DNA of 42,455 bases from Candidatus Zhuqueibacterota bacterium. GTDB taxonomy: Bacteria; Zhuqueibacterota; Zhuqueibacteria; Thermofontimicrobiales; Thermofontimicrobiaceae. The notes beneath the pieces are model-generated. The model did not search any database and was not told where the DNA came from. It worked only from the letters and a program-made list of their open reading frames with translations. The first letter of the stretch is position 1, and each line of letters opens with the position of its first letter. Positions 7,866 to 17,075 of the stretch are shown here, in pieces. The position numbers and the translations under genes are program-made. The stretch covers positions 1-42,455 of the forward strand of contig JADHVV010000012.1 in NCBI GenBank assembly GCA_016783825.1. The letters run 5' to 3'.

Positions 7866-10235
7866 ATGAGTGAATACAAAAAAGAATTTACCTCTACTAT
7901 TCCTTCAATTTTACCTGTAGTTCCTTTGAGAAATGAAGTTCTGTTTCCGCAACAATTCCTGCCTATTACGGTGGCTCGTGACAAATCACTCAGATTATTA
8001 TCTGACACGGATAAGCAAAATAACATCGTGGCGATTTTAACACAAAAAAAAGCATCCACTGAGAATCCCAAAACTAAAGAATTGCAAACTATCGGGACAG
8101 CAGCGAAAATTATGCGCACGATTGATATGCCGGACGGCAGCAAGACAATTCTCATCCAGGGTTTGTATCGAATAAAGCTGATCACTTTTATTCAGGAAAA
8201 GCCATATTTTAAAGCTATTTTTGAGCCCATAAAAAATGAAGATTTAACTATTGACGAGCCGGCGCGCGTAGAAGCGTTGTCAGCAAATTTGCGCAATATA
8301 TTTAAAAAAGTTGTTGACTTGTCGAGTGATATTACCTATGAACAACTCGTAATGGTCTCCAATATTAAAGAACCGGGCATGTTAGCAGATATGACGATTG
8401 CTTTCTCCAATATCCAGTTGGAGGATAAACAAGATATTTTAAATACTTTTAATATTACCAAGCGGCTGAACAAAGCGAATGTTTTGATAAATAAATTGTT
8501 ACAGACATTGGAATTAGGAGAAAAAATTCAATCGGATATTCAGGATAAGATTGGCAAGACACAACGAGAAATGTATTTGAGGGAACAATTAAAAGCGATT
8601 CAAAAAGAGTTGGGTGAAGACGCAGACGGAAGTGAAATGGGTGAATTGAAGAAAAAAATTAAAAAGGCGAAAATGCCAAAAGAAGCGAAAAAAGTCGCCG
8701 ACAAAGAACTGAAACGTTTAGCTCAAATGCATCCATCCTCTGCCGAATACACCGTGGCAAGAACTTATGTGGACTGGCTCGTTGATATTCCCTGGAGCAA
8801 AACAACAAAAGATAATCTGAATATCAAGTCAGTGCAAAAGAAATTGGATGCAGACCATTATAATTTGGAAAAAGTTAAAAAAAGAATTTTAGAATATCTT
8901 GCCGTCCGAAAACTAAAAAATGATATGAAAGGACCAATCCTTTGTTTTGTTGGACCTCCCGGGGTTGGGAAGACATCGCTTGGAAAATCAATCGCTCAAG
9001 CAATGCGTAAAAAATTTATTCGTATTTCCCTGGGCGGTATTCGGGACGAAGCTGAAATTCGCGGTCACCGAAGAACTTACATTGGCGCCCTGCCTGGAAG
9101 AATAATTCAGGGACTAAAAAAAGCCGGTTCCAATAATCCTGTTTTTATGTTAGATGAAATTGACAAACTCGGCTCTGATTTTCGCGGGGATCCGTCATCA
9201 GCATTGCTTGAAGTTTTGGACCCCGAGCAAAATTTTTCTTTCAGTGACCATTATCTTGATGTCGCATTTGATCTTTCAAAAGTGATGTTCATTGCCACAG
9301 CAAATATAATGGAGCCAGTTCCGCCTGCCCTGAAAGATAGAATGGAAATAATTGAAATTCCCAGCTATGTTGAGGAAGATAAACTTCACATCGCCAACAA
9401 CTTTCTAATTCCAAAACAAATCACAGAACATGGACTAACAAAAAAAATGATCTCGTTCAGAAATGACGCCATAAAGCTGATGATAAATTCGTACACCCGG
9501 GAACCCGGTGTTAGAAATCTTGAACGACAAATTGCCAGTGTCTGCCGGGGCGTTGCCAAGGATGTTGCCATGGCGGAAGATATAAAAACCGTAAAAAAAA
9601 CAAACATTACTGCAAAAAGGATTGAAGAATATTTAGGACCAAAAAAATTCTTTTCTGAAACAGCCGAACGCATCAAAGAAACAGGTATTGCAGTTGGTTT
9701 AGCATGGACTTATGTTGGAGGAGATATTTTATTCATTGAAGCATCAAAGATGGCAGGAAAAGGCAAGTTAACTCTCACCGGGCAATTAGGTGATGTGATG
9801 AAAGAATCTGCTCAAGCTGCGCTCTCCTACATTCGTTCAAAGTCGGACGTGTTTAAAATTGAGGATGGATTTCATGAAAATTGTGATATTCATATCCATA
9901 TCCCTGCTGGCGCTGTGCCAAAAGATGGACCGTCTGCCGGTATCACACTTTTTACAGCTTTACTCTCTTTATTATCCGATCGCAGAGTGAGAGATGATAT
10001 CGCGATGACAGGTGAAATTTCACTTCGGGGGCATGTATTGCCGGTTGGCGGCATCAAAGAAAAAGTATTAGCCGCAAATCGGGCTGGTATTAAAAATATT
10101 CTGCTGCCAAAGAAAAATGAAAAGGACCTGGTAGAAATTCCCGATCAAATCCGTGATGAAATGAAATTCTATTTTCTGCAGGAGATGAGTGATGTTTTGA
10201 ATTTGGCGTTTGAGCCTGCTGTTAATGAAAATTAA
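7866..10235 (+). CDS. lon: ATP-dependent Lon protease
   Basis: Cytoplasmic AAA+ serine protease that removes damaged and short-lived regulatory proteins. The 789 residues hold the Lon N-domain (about 15-210), a coiled central segment (TQREMYLREQLKAIQKELGE), the AAA+ module with Walker A GPPGVGKTS (about 363-371) and Walker B VFMLDEIDK (about 425-433), and the protease domain with nucleophile Ser690 in KDGPSAGIT and Lys733 in GGIKEKV, 43 residues apart as in LonA enzymes. Everything needed for activity is intact. Start ATG is preceded by CCAGGGG. No HrcA/CIRCE-like element is visible upstream. It converges with rlmD across a repeat. Confidence 0.97.
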   Translation: MSEYKKEFTSTIPSILPVVPLRNEVLFPQQFLPITVARDKSLRLLSDTDKQNNIVAILTQKKASTENPKTKELQTIGTAAKIMRTIDMPDGSKTILIQGLYRIKLITFIQEKPYFKAIFEPIKNEDLTIDEPARVEALSANLRNIFKKVVDLSSDITYEQLVMVSNIKEPGMLADMTIAFSNIQLEDKQDILNTFNITKRLNKANVLINKLLQTLELGEKIQSDIQDKIGKTQREMYLREQLKAIQKELGEDADGSEMGELKKKIKKAKMPKEAKKVADKELKRLAQMHPSSAEYTVARTYVDWLVDIPWSKTTKDNLNIKSVQKKLDADHYNLEKVKKRILEYLAVRKLKNDMKGPILCFVGPPGVGKTSLGKSIAQAMRKKFIRISLGGIRDEAEIRGHRRTYIGALPGRIIQGLKKAGSNNPVFMLDEIDKLGSDFRGDPSSALLEVLDPEQNFSFSDHYLDVAFDLSKVMFIATANIMEPVPPALKDRMEIIEIPSYVEEDKLHIANNFLIPKQITEHGLTKKMISFRNDAIKLMINSYTREPGVRNLERQIASVCRGVAKDVAMAEDIKTVKKTNITAKRIEEYLGPKKFFSETAERIKETGIAVGLAWTYVGGDILFIEASKMAGKGKLTLTGQLGDVMKESAQAALSYIRSKSDVFKIEDGFHENCDIHIHIPAGAVPKDGPSAGITLFTALLSLLSDRRVRDDIAMTGEISLRGHVLPVGGIKEKVLAANRAGIKNILLPKKNEKDLVEIPDQIRDEMKFYFLQEMSDVLNLAFEPAVNEN

Positions 10236-10261
10236 TTGTGTTTGTGAAAAGTAGCAGTAGA

Positions 10262-10493
10262 AGGAGAGTGGGAGACAAGGTGATAGGGAGAACGGGAGAA
10301 AACGTCATCGTATGTATTTCCTGAAAGTTGGTAATAGGGGTAAATATTAAATGTAATTTAAAACTGCTGAAGCAGTTCACAAATAAACTTCTCTTCTTGG
10401 TTTAAAGCAATTCTGACTTGTGCAGGTTAAGTTGTTCATCTACTTACATTATCTCCCCATCTCCCACTCCCCTTGTCTCCCTCTCTCCCACTC
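10262..10493. repeat. GGGAGACAAGG inverted-repeat element between lon and rlmD
   Basis: GGAGAGTGGGAGACAAGG (10263-10280) is matched on the other strand by the CTCCC...CCTTGTCTCCCTCTCTCCCACTC arm at about 10452-10493. A perfect small hairpin AACTGCT/AGCAGTT (10362-10377) lies inside. The right arm runs into the rlmD stop codon (10492-10494). The element occupies the whole convergent gap; no separate terminator is recognisable. Confidence 0.75.
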
Positions 10494-11922
10494 ACCGTTC
10501 AAGCAACACAACCGTTTCACAATGCGCCGTATGGGGAAACATATCAATTGGTTGAACACGCTTGATCCGAAAAGCTGATTCACACAATACTTTCAAATCC
10601 CTGGCAAGTGTGGCAGGATTGCAGGAGACATAAATAATTTTTGTTGGATTTAGTTGAATGATTTTTTCCGGCAGTTTCGGGTGCATGCCTGAACGAGGCG
10701 GATCGATGATCACTACGTCCGGTGTTTCGTACTGCTTTACAAAGCCCCCCGCATCTCTCAAAACTTTTAATAAATCACCCTGGATAAATTCACAATTGTT
10801 GATATCATTTATTAAACAATTCGTTTTCGCGTCTTCAATTGCCTGTGGAACAAGCTCAATACCAACTATTTTTTTCACAGCGTCAGAGATAAAAATTCCA
10901 ATGCTGCCGGTCCCGCCATATAAATCATAAACAACCTGTCTTTTATCAAACGCTCCCCATTCTTTTATCAACTGAAACATTTTTTCAGCCCCCAATGAAT
11001 TGGTTTGAAAAAATGAATTTGTCGAGATGCGGTATATTTTGTCTCCAAACTTTTCTTCAATATACCCTGGTCCGAAAATAATTCGTTCTGTTTCTCCAAA
11101 CGCAATCTGGGCTTTTTTTCGATTCACATTGTGAACGAACGTCGTAATAAAAGGGAACGTTTCTTTTAATGAACCGGCAAGCTCAACAGTAAGTTTTTCA
11201 CCTTCATGGTTTTCCGCAGTTACCAGGTTGACCATAAACTGCCCGGTTGTTTTTGCTTCCCGGAAAACAAGAAAGCGGTAAAAACCGGTGTGTCCTTTTG
11301 AAGCGTAAAGTCGCATCCCACTATCCCTGGTGAATGTACGAACAAAATTCAAAATCTCATTGCTGCGCTCCGACAACAAAAAACATTGATTTATATCCAG
11401 AACTTTGTCATACCTGCCAGGGATGTGTAAACCCAGCGCATAATTATTTTTAATGATTTGCGAACTTTGAATTTCTTTGTTAGTAAGCCAACGCTGATCA
11501 GAAAAGGAATATTCCATTTTATTTCGATAGAAAAATGTCTCAGGGGAAGGAAGTATTTCCTCCATTTCAATATCTGAAAATCCGCCAATGTGGATCAATG
11601 TCTCTTTAACCTGGCGCTGTTTCTGATTTAATTGTTCTTCATAAATCATATTTTGTAAACGGCATCCGCCGCAGGTGCCAAAATATTCACATCGGGGAGT
11701 TACTTCAAATGGAGAATGGAATAAAATTTTTGTAAGCCTTGCTTCTGCATAATTTTTTTTATTGCGCGTTATTTGCGCTTCCACCTTTTGAAGGGGTAAA
11801 ACGCCTTTGATGAGAATGGTAAAACCATCTATATGTGCAACTCCGGATCCGCCAAAAGCAAGTGATTCAATCGTTGCTTCTACTATTTCATTTCTTTTAA
11901 ATTTTGCTTGCATGCCACCCAC
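10492..11922 (-). CDS. rlmD: 23S rRNA (uracil-5)-methyltransferase, RlmD/RumA type
   Basis: SAM-dependent, iron-sulfur-containing enzyme that methylates a uracil C5 of 23S rRNA (U1939 in E. coli). The 476 residues contain an N-terminal TRAM domain (about 7-65), cluster ligands Cys78, Cys84, Cys87 (CEYFGTCGGC) plus probably Cys180, a SAM-binding motif DLYGGTGSIGIF, the IIDPPRSGMHPK motif and the catalytic-cysteine block YVSCNPATLARDL. RlmC/RlmCD paralogues share these parts, so the precise target uracil is inferred. The ORF track starts at a GTG (11922); the ATG at 11913 (MQAKFKRNE) is an equally reasonable start. The stop codon lies inside a repeat arm. The 482-nt gap upstream contains the putative small RNA on the opposite strand. 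Confidence 0.92.
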   Translation of the reverse strand: MGGMQAKFKRNEIVEATIESLAFGGSGVAHIDGFTILIKGVLPLQKVEAQITRNKKNYAEARLTKILFHSPFEVTPRCEYFGTCGGCRLQNMIYEEQLNQKQRQVKETLIHIGGFSDIEMEEILPSPETFFYRNKMEYSFSDQRWLTNKEIQSSQIIKNNYALGLHIPGRYDKVLDINQCFLLSERSNEILNFVRTFTRDSGMRLYASKGHTGFYRFLVFREAKTTGQFMVNLVTAENHEGEKLTVELAGSLKETFPFITTFVHNVNRKKAQIAFGETERIIFGPGYIEEKFGDKIYRISTNSFFQTNSLGAEKMFQLIKEWGAFDKRQVVYDLYGGTGSIGIFISDAVKKIVGIELVPQAIEDAKTNCLINDINNCEFIQGDLLKVLRDAGGFVKQYETPDVVIIDPPRSGMHPKLPEKIIQLNPTKIIYVSCNPATLARDLKVLCESAFRIKRVQPIDMFPHTAHCETVVLLER

Positions 11923-12025
11923 TTGTATTCAGTTGATACACTGTCTCGCGATAAAACAATTATAAAATTATATTTTTAAAAAATAATAACATAACCACTT
12001 ATTTTATTAATTGATATTTTCTTTA

Positions 12026-12306
12026 TTTTGAAATTACTTTTATTTTCAAAGGGTTATGCCCGAATTTATGCTGTTTTTTTTCGGCATTGATTTTGTAACG
12101 TAATAAGCACCCTTATAAATTTCCTGGTTTAACATCTTTGAAAAAACATCTGTGATTAAAAATTAAACCAGGAATAAGTATTAATTAAGTGGAGATTTTT
12201 AACAAAATCTATCCAAATTAACAGCGAATTTGACCCGAATTCTTGCTGTTCCGCAATACGAGTTTGGGTTCTTTAGCAATCCCCTGTTGAAGAACCCATT
12301 TTTTTT
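12026..12306 (+). ncRNA. Candidate structured small RNA (hairpin series ending in a terminator)
   Basis: The gap between two - strand genes contains, on +, a series of hairpins: TTTGAAA/TTTCAAA (12027-12050); ATGCCCGAA/TTCGGCAT (12056-12087, one bulge); a perfect 12-bp stem TTCCTGGTTTAA/TTAAACCAGGAA (12121-12174); AGATTTT/AAAATCT with a TAAC loop (12193-12210); AACAGC-GAATT/AATTC-tt-GCTGTT with loop TGACCCG (12220-12250); and a 9-bp stem followed by T8 (12265-12306). No + strand ORF precedes the terminator, so it most likely ends a non-coding transcript. The 5' end is not defined; a core of about 12118-12306 is most convincing. No match to 6S, tmRNA, SRP RNA or RNase P was recognised. It could instead be a mosaic of the repeats common in this window. 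Confidence 0.45.
12265..12306 (+). terminator. Rho-independent terminator, + strand, without an upstream + gene
   Basis: Perfect stem TGGGTTCTT (12265-12273)/AAGAACCCA (12290-12298), 16-nt loop, then eight T (12299-12306). In addition, CAATCCCCT in the loop (12277-12285) is exactly complementary to AGGGGATTG just after the T run (12307-12315). Confidence 0.8.
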
Positions 12307-12404
12307 AGGGGATTGGATTAAATAACTTGGACATTTTCAATTTCCCTAATATTGATAAAAAATGATTTGTGAGATCAAAATGTGTAGCTTATTTTATCCC
12401 CCCC

Positions 12405-15400
12405 TTATCTTGCTACTACTAATTTACCGATAGCCTCATCTTTTAAAGCTTTTTCCTGGTCTGTTGATTTTGCAAAGATTTTGTATAGGTAAACGCCATT
12501 TGCAAGAATGTCACCTTCCCTGTCCAGTCCATCCCAAAAAAAATGATTTAATCCTGAAACGCCGGGTAAATCTTCCAATGTCTGAACAAGGATTCCCCGC
12601 AATGTGTAAATCTTAATTTTTATTTCGCTGGACCGGCTGAGGACAAAAGTGAATGTTGTGTTGGAAGTAAATGGATTGGGGTAATTAAGCACATTTTTGA
12701 TTTCTAAAATATCTTCAGATATAACAGTGAAGTATGCGGTTGTCACAGAGGAATTGTTAAAATTGTCCCAGGCTTTTATGGTAATTTCATGATTGCCCTT
12801 GGGCAAGCCGAGATTTTCTTCGGTTAAACTTTCTTCCGATTGAGTTGTAGCGCTGTTTTTATAAGTCGAAAAATCATAAACCACTTTTCCTGCTTTATAA
12901 TTTCCTTCAAAATAATTAAAATAATCGGTCAGCATTATTTTATCGTTCTCATTTCCATCGATGACCATGGTGATGTTATGCCCGATATCGCCCACAATAT
13001 TTATCCCACTAATACTATCGGCGACTTCAACTTCCAACACTGACTTACTGCCGACTAAATTCCCATCAGCAAAATTTTGTCCCTGAAAACCAATTTTTAT
13101 GATTGGACCTTGCGCATCGGTCAAAATTGATGTGCCGCCGACAGCAAGTGAATCGCGGTAACCGATGCCATGATTTTGCTCATTTGCAAAATAAATTGAA
13201 ACTCGTCCCAGGTTACCGCCATAAGAAATATCTTTGGGCACAATAAATTTGCCGGTAAAATTTCCCTGACGCACTGAAACAGCGCCTCGGAAAATCGTAT
13301 TGCCTGGAGAGACATAATGAATCGGAGAAATTTCCTCCGTATCGTATGTTTTGCTTTTTCGCGAGTCAAGCACTCTTAATAAAGCTTTACCTTCAAAATC
13401 ATTAACATTCAATACCTGCCCGGTTACTTTTATTTGGCTCAAAGCTTTGAGCGTATCCGGTTCAAGAGATTTAATTTTTGCCTGGTAATGCGGCGCTGCC
13501 AACCGCATTGTCGGATCTCCGTAAATATGATATTTTTGGTCATTAGTGGAACTATAATTCCTGATTTTCGCTTTCATCAAAGCGACGCCAATTCTCTCTG
13601 TCGGTTCATTGGAATTATTAAATAGCTGATTGTAAAATTCCCTGTTCAAAGCAGTATTGTCCGAAGCATAAGCTAACCGGGCAGAAGTAAGGAAAGCAAT
13701 GCCACCGCGTCCTTTTGCTGCGAATAGTTTTTCAGCAAGGCCCTGCTCTAATGGATCGTCAAACCTGCCAAAATCACACGTTGCAGCCAACCACAGGGGC
13801 AGCTTATTTTCATTTTGAATTCGCTCGAAATCACGGCTTTCTTTTAAAACACGTTCATGCGCCCACAATGGCGGCGCTCCATGTCCAACATAATTTATGA
13901 TTAAAGTGCCTTTGTTTATTCTGCTTAATAGCGCTTCATTAGCTGCCGGTTTCATGATTCCAGAAGTGGACGGATCCTTTTCTGCCGGATATTCTATTAA
14001 ATAGATCTTCTCTTTCTCGAATGAATTGGGAACATAATTTTCAATGATGTATTCAGCATCCCGGGTGTGTATCGTTTCATTATTACTGTTACTGGTTAAT
14101 TCGTCATCGCCAACCATGGTTACAACGTTTCGCCAATCATCAAGAAAAAGTGATTGCTCTTCACTCCAATACGGTGTTTTTTCATAATTCAAAATTTTTT
14201 CAACAACGTTCTCTGTTTCTTCGGCAGATTGGACGGGGAACCTGCCAATCGCGAGATCGGGATTGCTATCATATCCACTGACAGTTACGAACCAATCATC
14301 TGATGTCCGGTTGCTGTTTTCGTTAAGCTCGGTTGTTTGATAGGGTGGCAGCCAATTCAGATCCGCATCCGCTTTGATGTTTAGGTAATCATAATCGCCA
14401 TCTCCGCAAAGCAGCACATATTTTGGGGATGGATTCCAATTTTCATAGGCAAATTTAATGAAGTCTCTCATTGCAGTTACATCAACCAATCCCCAAGAAA
14501 ATTCATTGTAGATATCAGAAATATTAACCACTTCTGTTTGTAAATTATCGCGTTGTTCTCTGTGCTGTTTAAGCGGCAAAACAGCTTGATAAAAATTTTC
14601 GTGGGTGATAATGATAAAATCAGCGCCTTTGTCAGCAGTGCGTAAATTAGCAAATGTAACCTGCTCGATGCTTTCGGGAGTACGAAAGGCTTCTGCTGAA
14701 ACAGCAATGTATCGATGCCTGGGAAACCCGGTTTCATCAGCCATAAAAGTAACAGTCCCCGAAGTAATCTCTGTATTGGTGAAAAATTTCATCTGCGTCC
14801 GATCGGTAACATCATAAATATCTATTTCATTACTGGTAAAATTTGTGATACGGTATTTCTGTTCACCATCCTCAAATTGAGAGAACCATAAAAAATCTTC
14901 TTCAGCAACGTATTGTTTTCGATACTGAACTTCAAACCAGTCCAAATAAGCCTGGCTCTCCTGTGTGTCGCCATTATACTGAATCTTTAAATTATTATAA
15001 CCTGACTCGGCTAATTGTAATGTTGTTGTCTTTTCAAAAGAATATAATTGATGACCGCTAAATGAGAATGAGCCAAACTGAACATTATTAAAAAATAAAT
15101 TAAAGCGATGTGTTCCTGAAGTCATGCCAAGACACCTAATTCGGAAATAAACGTTTTCATTTTTATTGCCGGCTTCAGGCAGATACAAACTGTAACCCTG
15201 TTCCTGGTGACCACCTGCCATTAACCTCCCGAACCAATCCAATCCCGACTCCAAAAAATTATTAAGATTATCCTCATCTTTGTAACGCCCCCAAAAACTA
15301 AAATTGGCATCCCTGTCCGGATTTGTAACCGCAGTTTTGGTTTCCACCCGTTTACCGTTTTTTCCGCTTCCCCAGGTCAGCCAATAGACATTCTCTTCAG

Positions 15401-16424
15401 TGTAATGATTAATATAATGCGCATAAAAATTACTGGTATCATGAAGCGGTTGCCAAAAATTCACCGGCACGCCATAAAATAAAATGTAATCAGAGATGCT
15501 GAAATTGTTATCATCTTCACCAATTACCCTGACCGCATTTTCGATAAGGCTGTCGGATCTGCTTGTTCTTATATCTCTGGGTAACTCCAAACCACCGTTA
15601 TTATAAATACGTAATGTTTTCGGATCGATAGAATTGATATCCACGCCTTTGCCTGTTAAATCGCTGCCGGAAATTTTGTAAATTCCTTCATTTTTAATTT
15701 TGATCTTAAACCAATTTTCGCCTTCAAAAAATGCTTTACTTCGATGGAGTTTCCGGGGGTGATCTTTCAACCAGTTTTTGGATACGGAATAATTTTCGAT
15801 TAATCCCTGGTAAAACTCATCATCTTTGGTGTCATTTATTTTATTTGAGGGCGCCGTATCGCCGATAAAATCAATCCTGAATAATATTTTATCGAGTACG
15901 TTGATGCTGTTGTTTGCAGGTATAAATTGTAAAGTATTTATCTTGATGGGAACTATTCGTTGATCACGAACAAAAGCCGGTTCTTCCAACTTCAAAATTT
16001 GTAAAGGAAAAGAATTAGAGCTGTTATAAATTTCCGAATTTGTTTCGTAAAAATATTGACCCTCACGGTTTATAACCGGCGCTGGCAATAGCTTACCATC
16101 CATTTTATGAAAATTTGTTGAAAGAATACTGGATTTAACTTCGGCATTAAGCGGGATACCGATGTTCACAATTTTTATCGGAACCAGTGGTTCACCCGGT
16201 TCACCGGATAATCTTGTCCGGTTGTTATTTATTCTAAAATATTTTTCATTCTTTAGCTCGACCGTGTCGATGAAATCAATTGTTGGCTCATAAAGAATGG
16301 TAACACCGTTACTTGTTGATTCAACAATTTTTAAATTTTCTTTTCCAAATATTTCTGCTGATGTTACCAAAAATAATATTATAAAAATTGTGTATTGCAT
16401 GTGGTTTCTTTTCAATTCTTTCAT
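12405..16424 (-). CDS. PorU/gingipain-like C25 cysteine peptidase with type-A sorting domain (paralogue 1)
   Basis: Large exported protein (1339 residues) of the C25 family that includes PorU, the signal peptidase/sortase of type IX secretion. Layout: signal peptide (about 1-28), long N-terminal prosegment region, a repeated family block GIYKISGSDL...LRIYNNGGLELP (about 240-280), the C25 domain (about 600-960), Ig-like stretches, and a C-terminal FlgD-like sorting domain with LNYPNPF, IKIYTLRG, WDGLDREG and NGVYLYKI. The expected dyad is present: His in INYVGHGAP (about 848) and Cys in LAATCDFG (about 882). GGAG lies 10 nt before the ATG. A paralogue of the same layout is next upstream. Whether this is a true PorU or a secreted C25 protease cannot be decided from sequence alone. 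Confidence 0.82.
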   Translation of the reverse strand: MKELKRNHMQYTIFIILFLVTSAEIFGKENLKIVESTSNGVTILYEPTIDFIDTVELKNEKYFRINNNRTRLSGEPGEPLVPIKIVNIGIPLNAEVKSSILSTNFHKMDGKLLPAPVINREGQYFYETNSEIYNSSNSFPLQILKLEEPAFVRDQRIVPIKINTLQFIPANNSINVLDKILFRIDFIGDTAPSNKINDTKDDEFYQGLIENYSVSKNWLKDHPRKLHRSKAFFEGENWFKIKIKNEGIYKISGSDLTGKGVDINSIDPKTLRIYNNGGLELPRDIRTSRSDSLIENAVRVIGEDDNNFSISDYILFYGVPVNFWQPLHDTSNFYAHYINHYTEENVYWLTWGSGKNGKRVETKTAVTNPDRDANFSFWGRYKDEDNLNNFLESGLDWFGRLMAGGHQEQGYSLYLPEAGNKNENVYFRIRCLGMTSGTHRFNLFFNNVQFGSFSFSGHQLYSFEKTTTLQLAESGYNNLKIQYNGDTQESQAYLDWFEVQYRKQYVAEEDFLWFSQFEDGEQKYRITNFTSNEIDIYDVTDRTQMKFFTNTEITSGTVTFMADETGFPRHRYIAVSAEAFRTPESIEQVTFANLRTADKGADFIIITHENFYQAVLPLKQHREQRDNLQTEVVNISDIYNEFSWGLVDVTAMRDFIKFAYENWNPSPKYVLLCGDGDYDYLNIKADADLNWLPPYQTTELNENSNRTSDDWFVTVSGYDSNPDLAIGRFPVQSAEETENVVEKILNYEKTPYWSEEQSLFLDDWRNVVTMVGDDELTSNSNNETIHTRDAEYIIENYVPNSFEKEKIYLIEYPAEKDPSTSGIMKPAANEALLSRINKGTLIINYVGHGAPPLWAHERVLKESRDFERIQNENKLPLWLAATCDFGRFDDPLEQGLAEKLFAAKGRGGIAFLTSARLAYASDNTALNREFYNQLFNNSNEPTERIGVALMKAKIRNYSSTNDQKYHIYGDPTMRLAAPHYQAKIKSLEPDTLKALSQIKVTGQVLNVNDFEGKALLRVLDSRKSKTYDTEEISPIHYVSPGNTIFRGAVSVRQGNFTGKFIVPKDISYGGNLGRVSIYFANEQNHGIGYRDSLAVGGTSILTDAQGPIIKIGFQGQNFADGNLVGSKSVLEVEVADSISGINIVGDIGHNITMVIDGNENDKIMLTDYFNYFEGNYKAGKVVYDFSTYKNSATTQSEESLTEENLGLPKGNHEITIKAWDNFNNSSVTTAYFTVISEDILEIKNVLNYPNPFTSNTTFTFVLSRSSEIKIKIYTLRGILVQTLEDLPGVSGLNHFFWDGLDREGDILANGVYLYKIFAKSTDQEKALKDEAIGKLVVAR

Positions 16425-16459
16425 TTCAGTTGAACTCCATTTCAGTTTATACTAATCTT

Positions 16460-16786
16460 AAAGTGGTTTTGGTATTCATATTTAAAAATTGATTTTGGAG
16501 TGATGCGCAATCCATAAACAAGCTGTCCAAGAACTTGATTTTTCAGTTAAATTTGATGGGCTAAAGCCCATGCTTCTAGTGGTTGTTAAATCCCCGCCAT
16601 AAATGACGGGGTTAGTCAATTGATATTATGGTAGTTAATAACCATGACTATCCCCACCCTTCAGGGTGGGGTTTAAACAACTCATAACTTTCTGGGGCTT
16701 TTAGCCCCAAAATTTAAGCAGTAACCAAGTTCTTGGACAGCTTGTAAAAGGATTACATTCCAAAAGATAACACTCAAAACCACTTT
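16460..16786. repeat. Multi-level nested inverted-repeat composite upstream of C25 paralogue 1
   Basis: Outermost arms AAAGTGGTTTTG (16460-16471)/CAAAACCACTTT (16775-16786). Next level: perfect 20-bp arms ACAAGCTGTCCAAGAACTTG (16518-16537) and its complement (16726-16745). Inside, a GGGCTAAAGCCC to GGGGCTTTTAGCCCC unit (about 16558-16708) holds the hairpins CCCCG/CGGGG (16592-16611) and CCCCACCCT/AGGGTGGGG (16652-16671). This inner unit is a second copy of the one at 21081-21272 but lacks the 42-bp insertion. No ORF is present in the 16425-17075 gap. Confidence 0.85.
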
Positions 16787-16828
16787 TGTATTTAAAACCT
16801 TAGTAACAAGCAAAATCTAAAAGTACCA

Positions 16829-16874
16829 TAACCTTATTACCTTATTTGACGAAAATAATAAGGTAATAAGGTTA
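16829..16874. repeat. Perfect 18-bp hairpin (AAGGTAATAAGGT family)
   Basis: TAACCTTATTACCTTATT (16829-16846) and its exact complement (16857-16874), with a 10-nt loop. The same words recur in the inverted arms of the element at 34672-34880. No T run follows on either strand, so it is a repeat and not a clear terminator. Confidence 0.75.
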
Positions 16875-17075
16875 AAATGTGTGGTTTATTATTATTTACT
16901 AAGGTTGAAAAGACCAAAAATAAGGTTTCAAAGATATTTAGCATTATAAACAATTTTTATATCTGATACTGGTGAACGATTAAGAAAATATTAATTTTTT
17001 GTGGTAACTCATAAATATTCACTACCTTGCGTCTCTGCGTCTTTGTGGTGAAAGAATTATTCATGTTAAAGAAAA

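Noticed and set aside
12118-12306. 6S RNA identity for the small RNA candidate
   Set aside because: Size is compatible, but the region folds as separate local hairpins and not as one long stem with a central bubble.
16829-16874. 18-bp perfect hairpin as a transcription terminator
   Set aside because: No T run on either side and no gene end nearby in either direction; it matches a dispersed repeat family.
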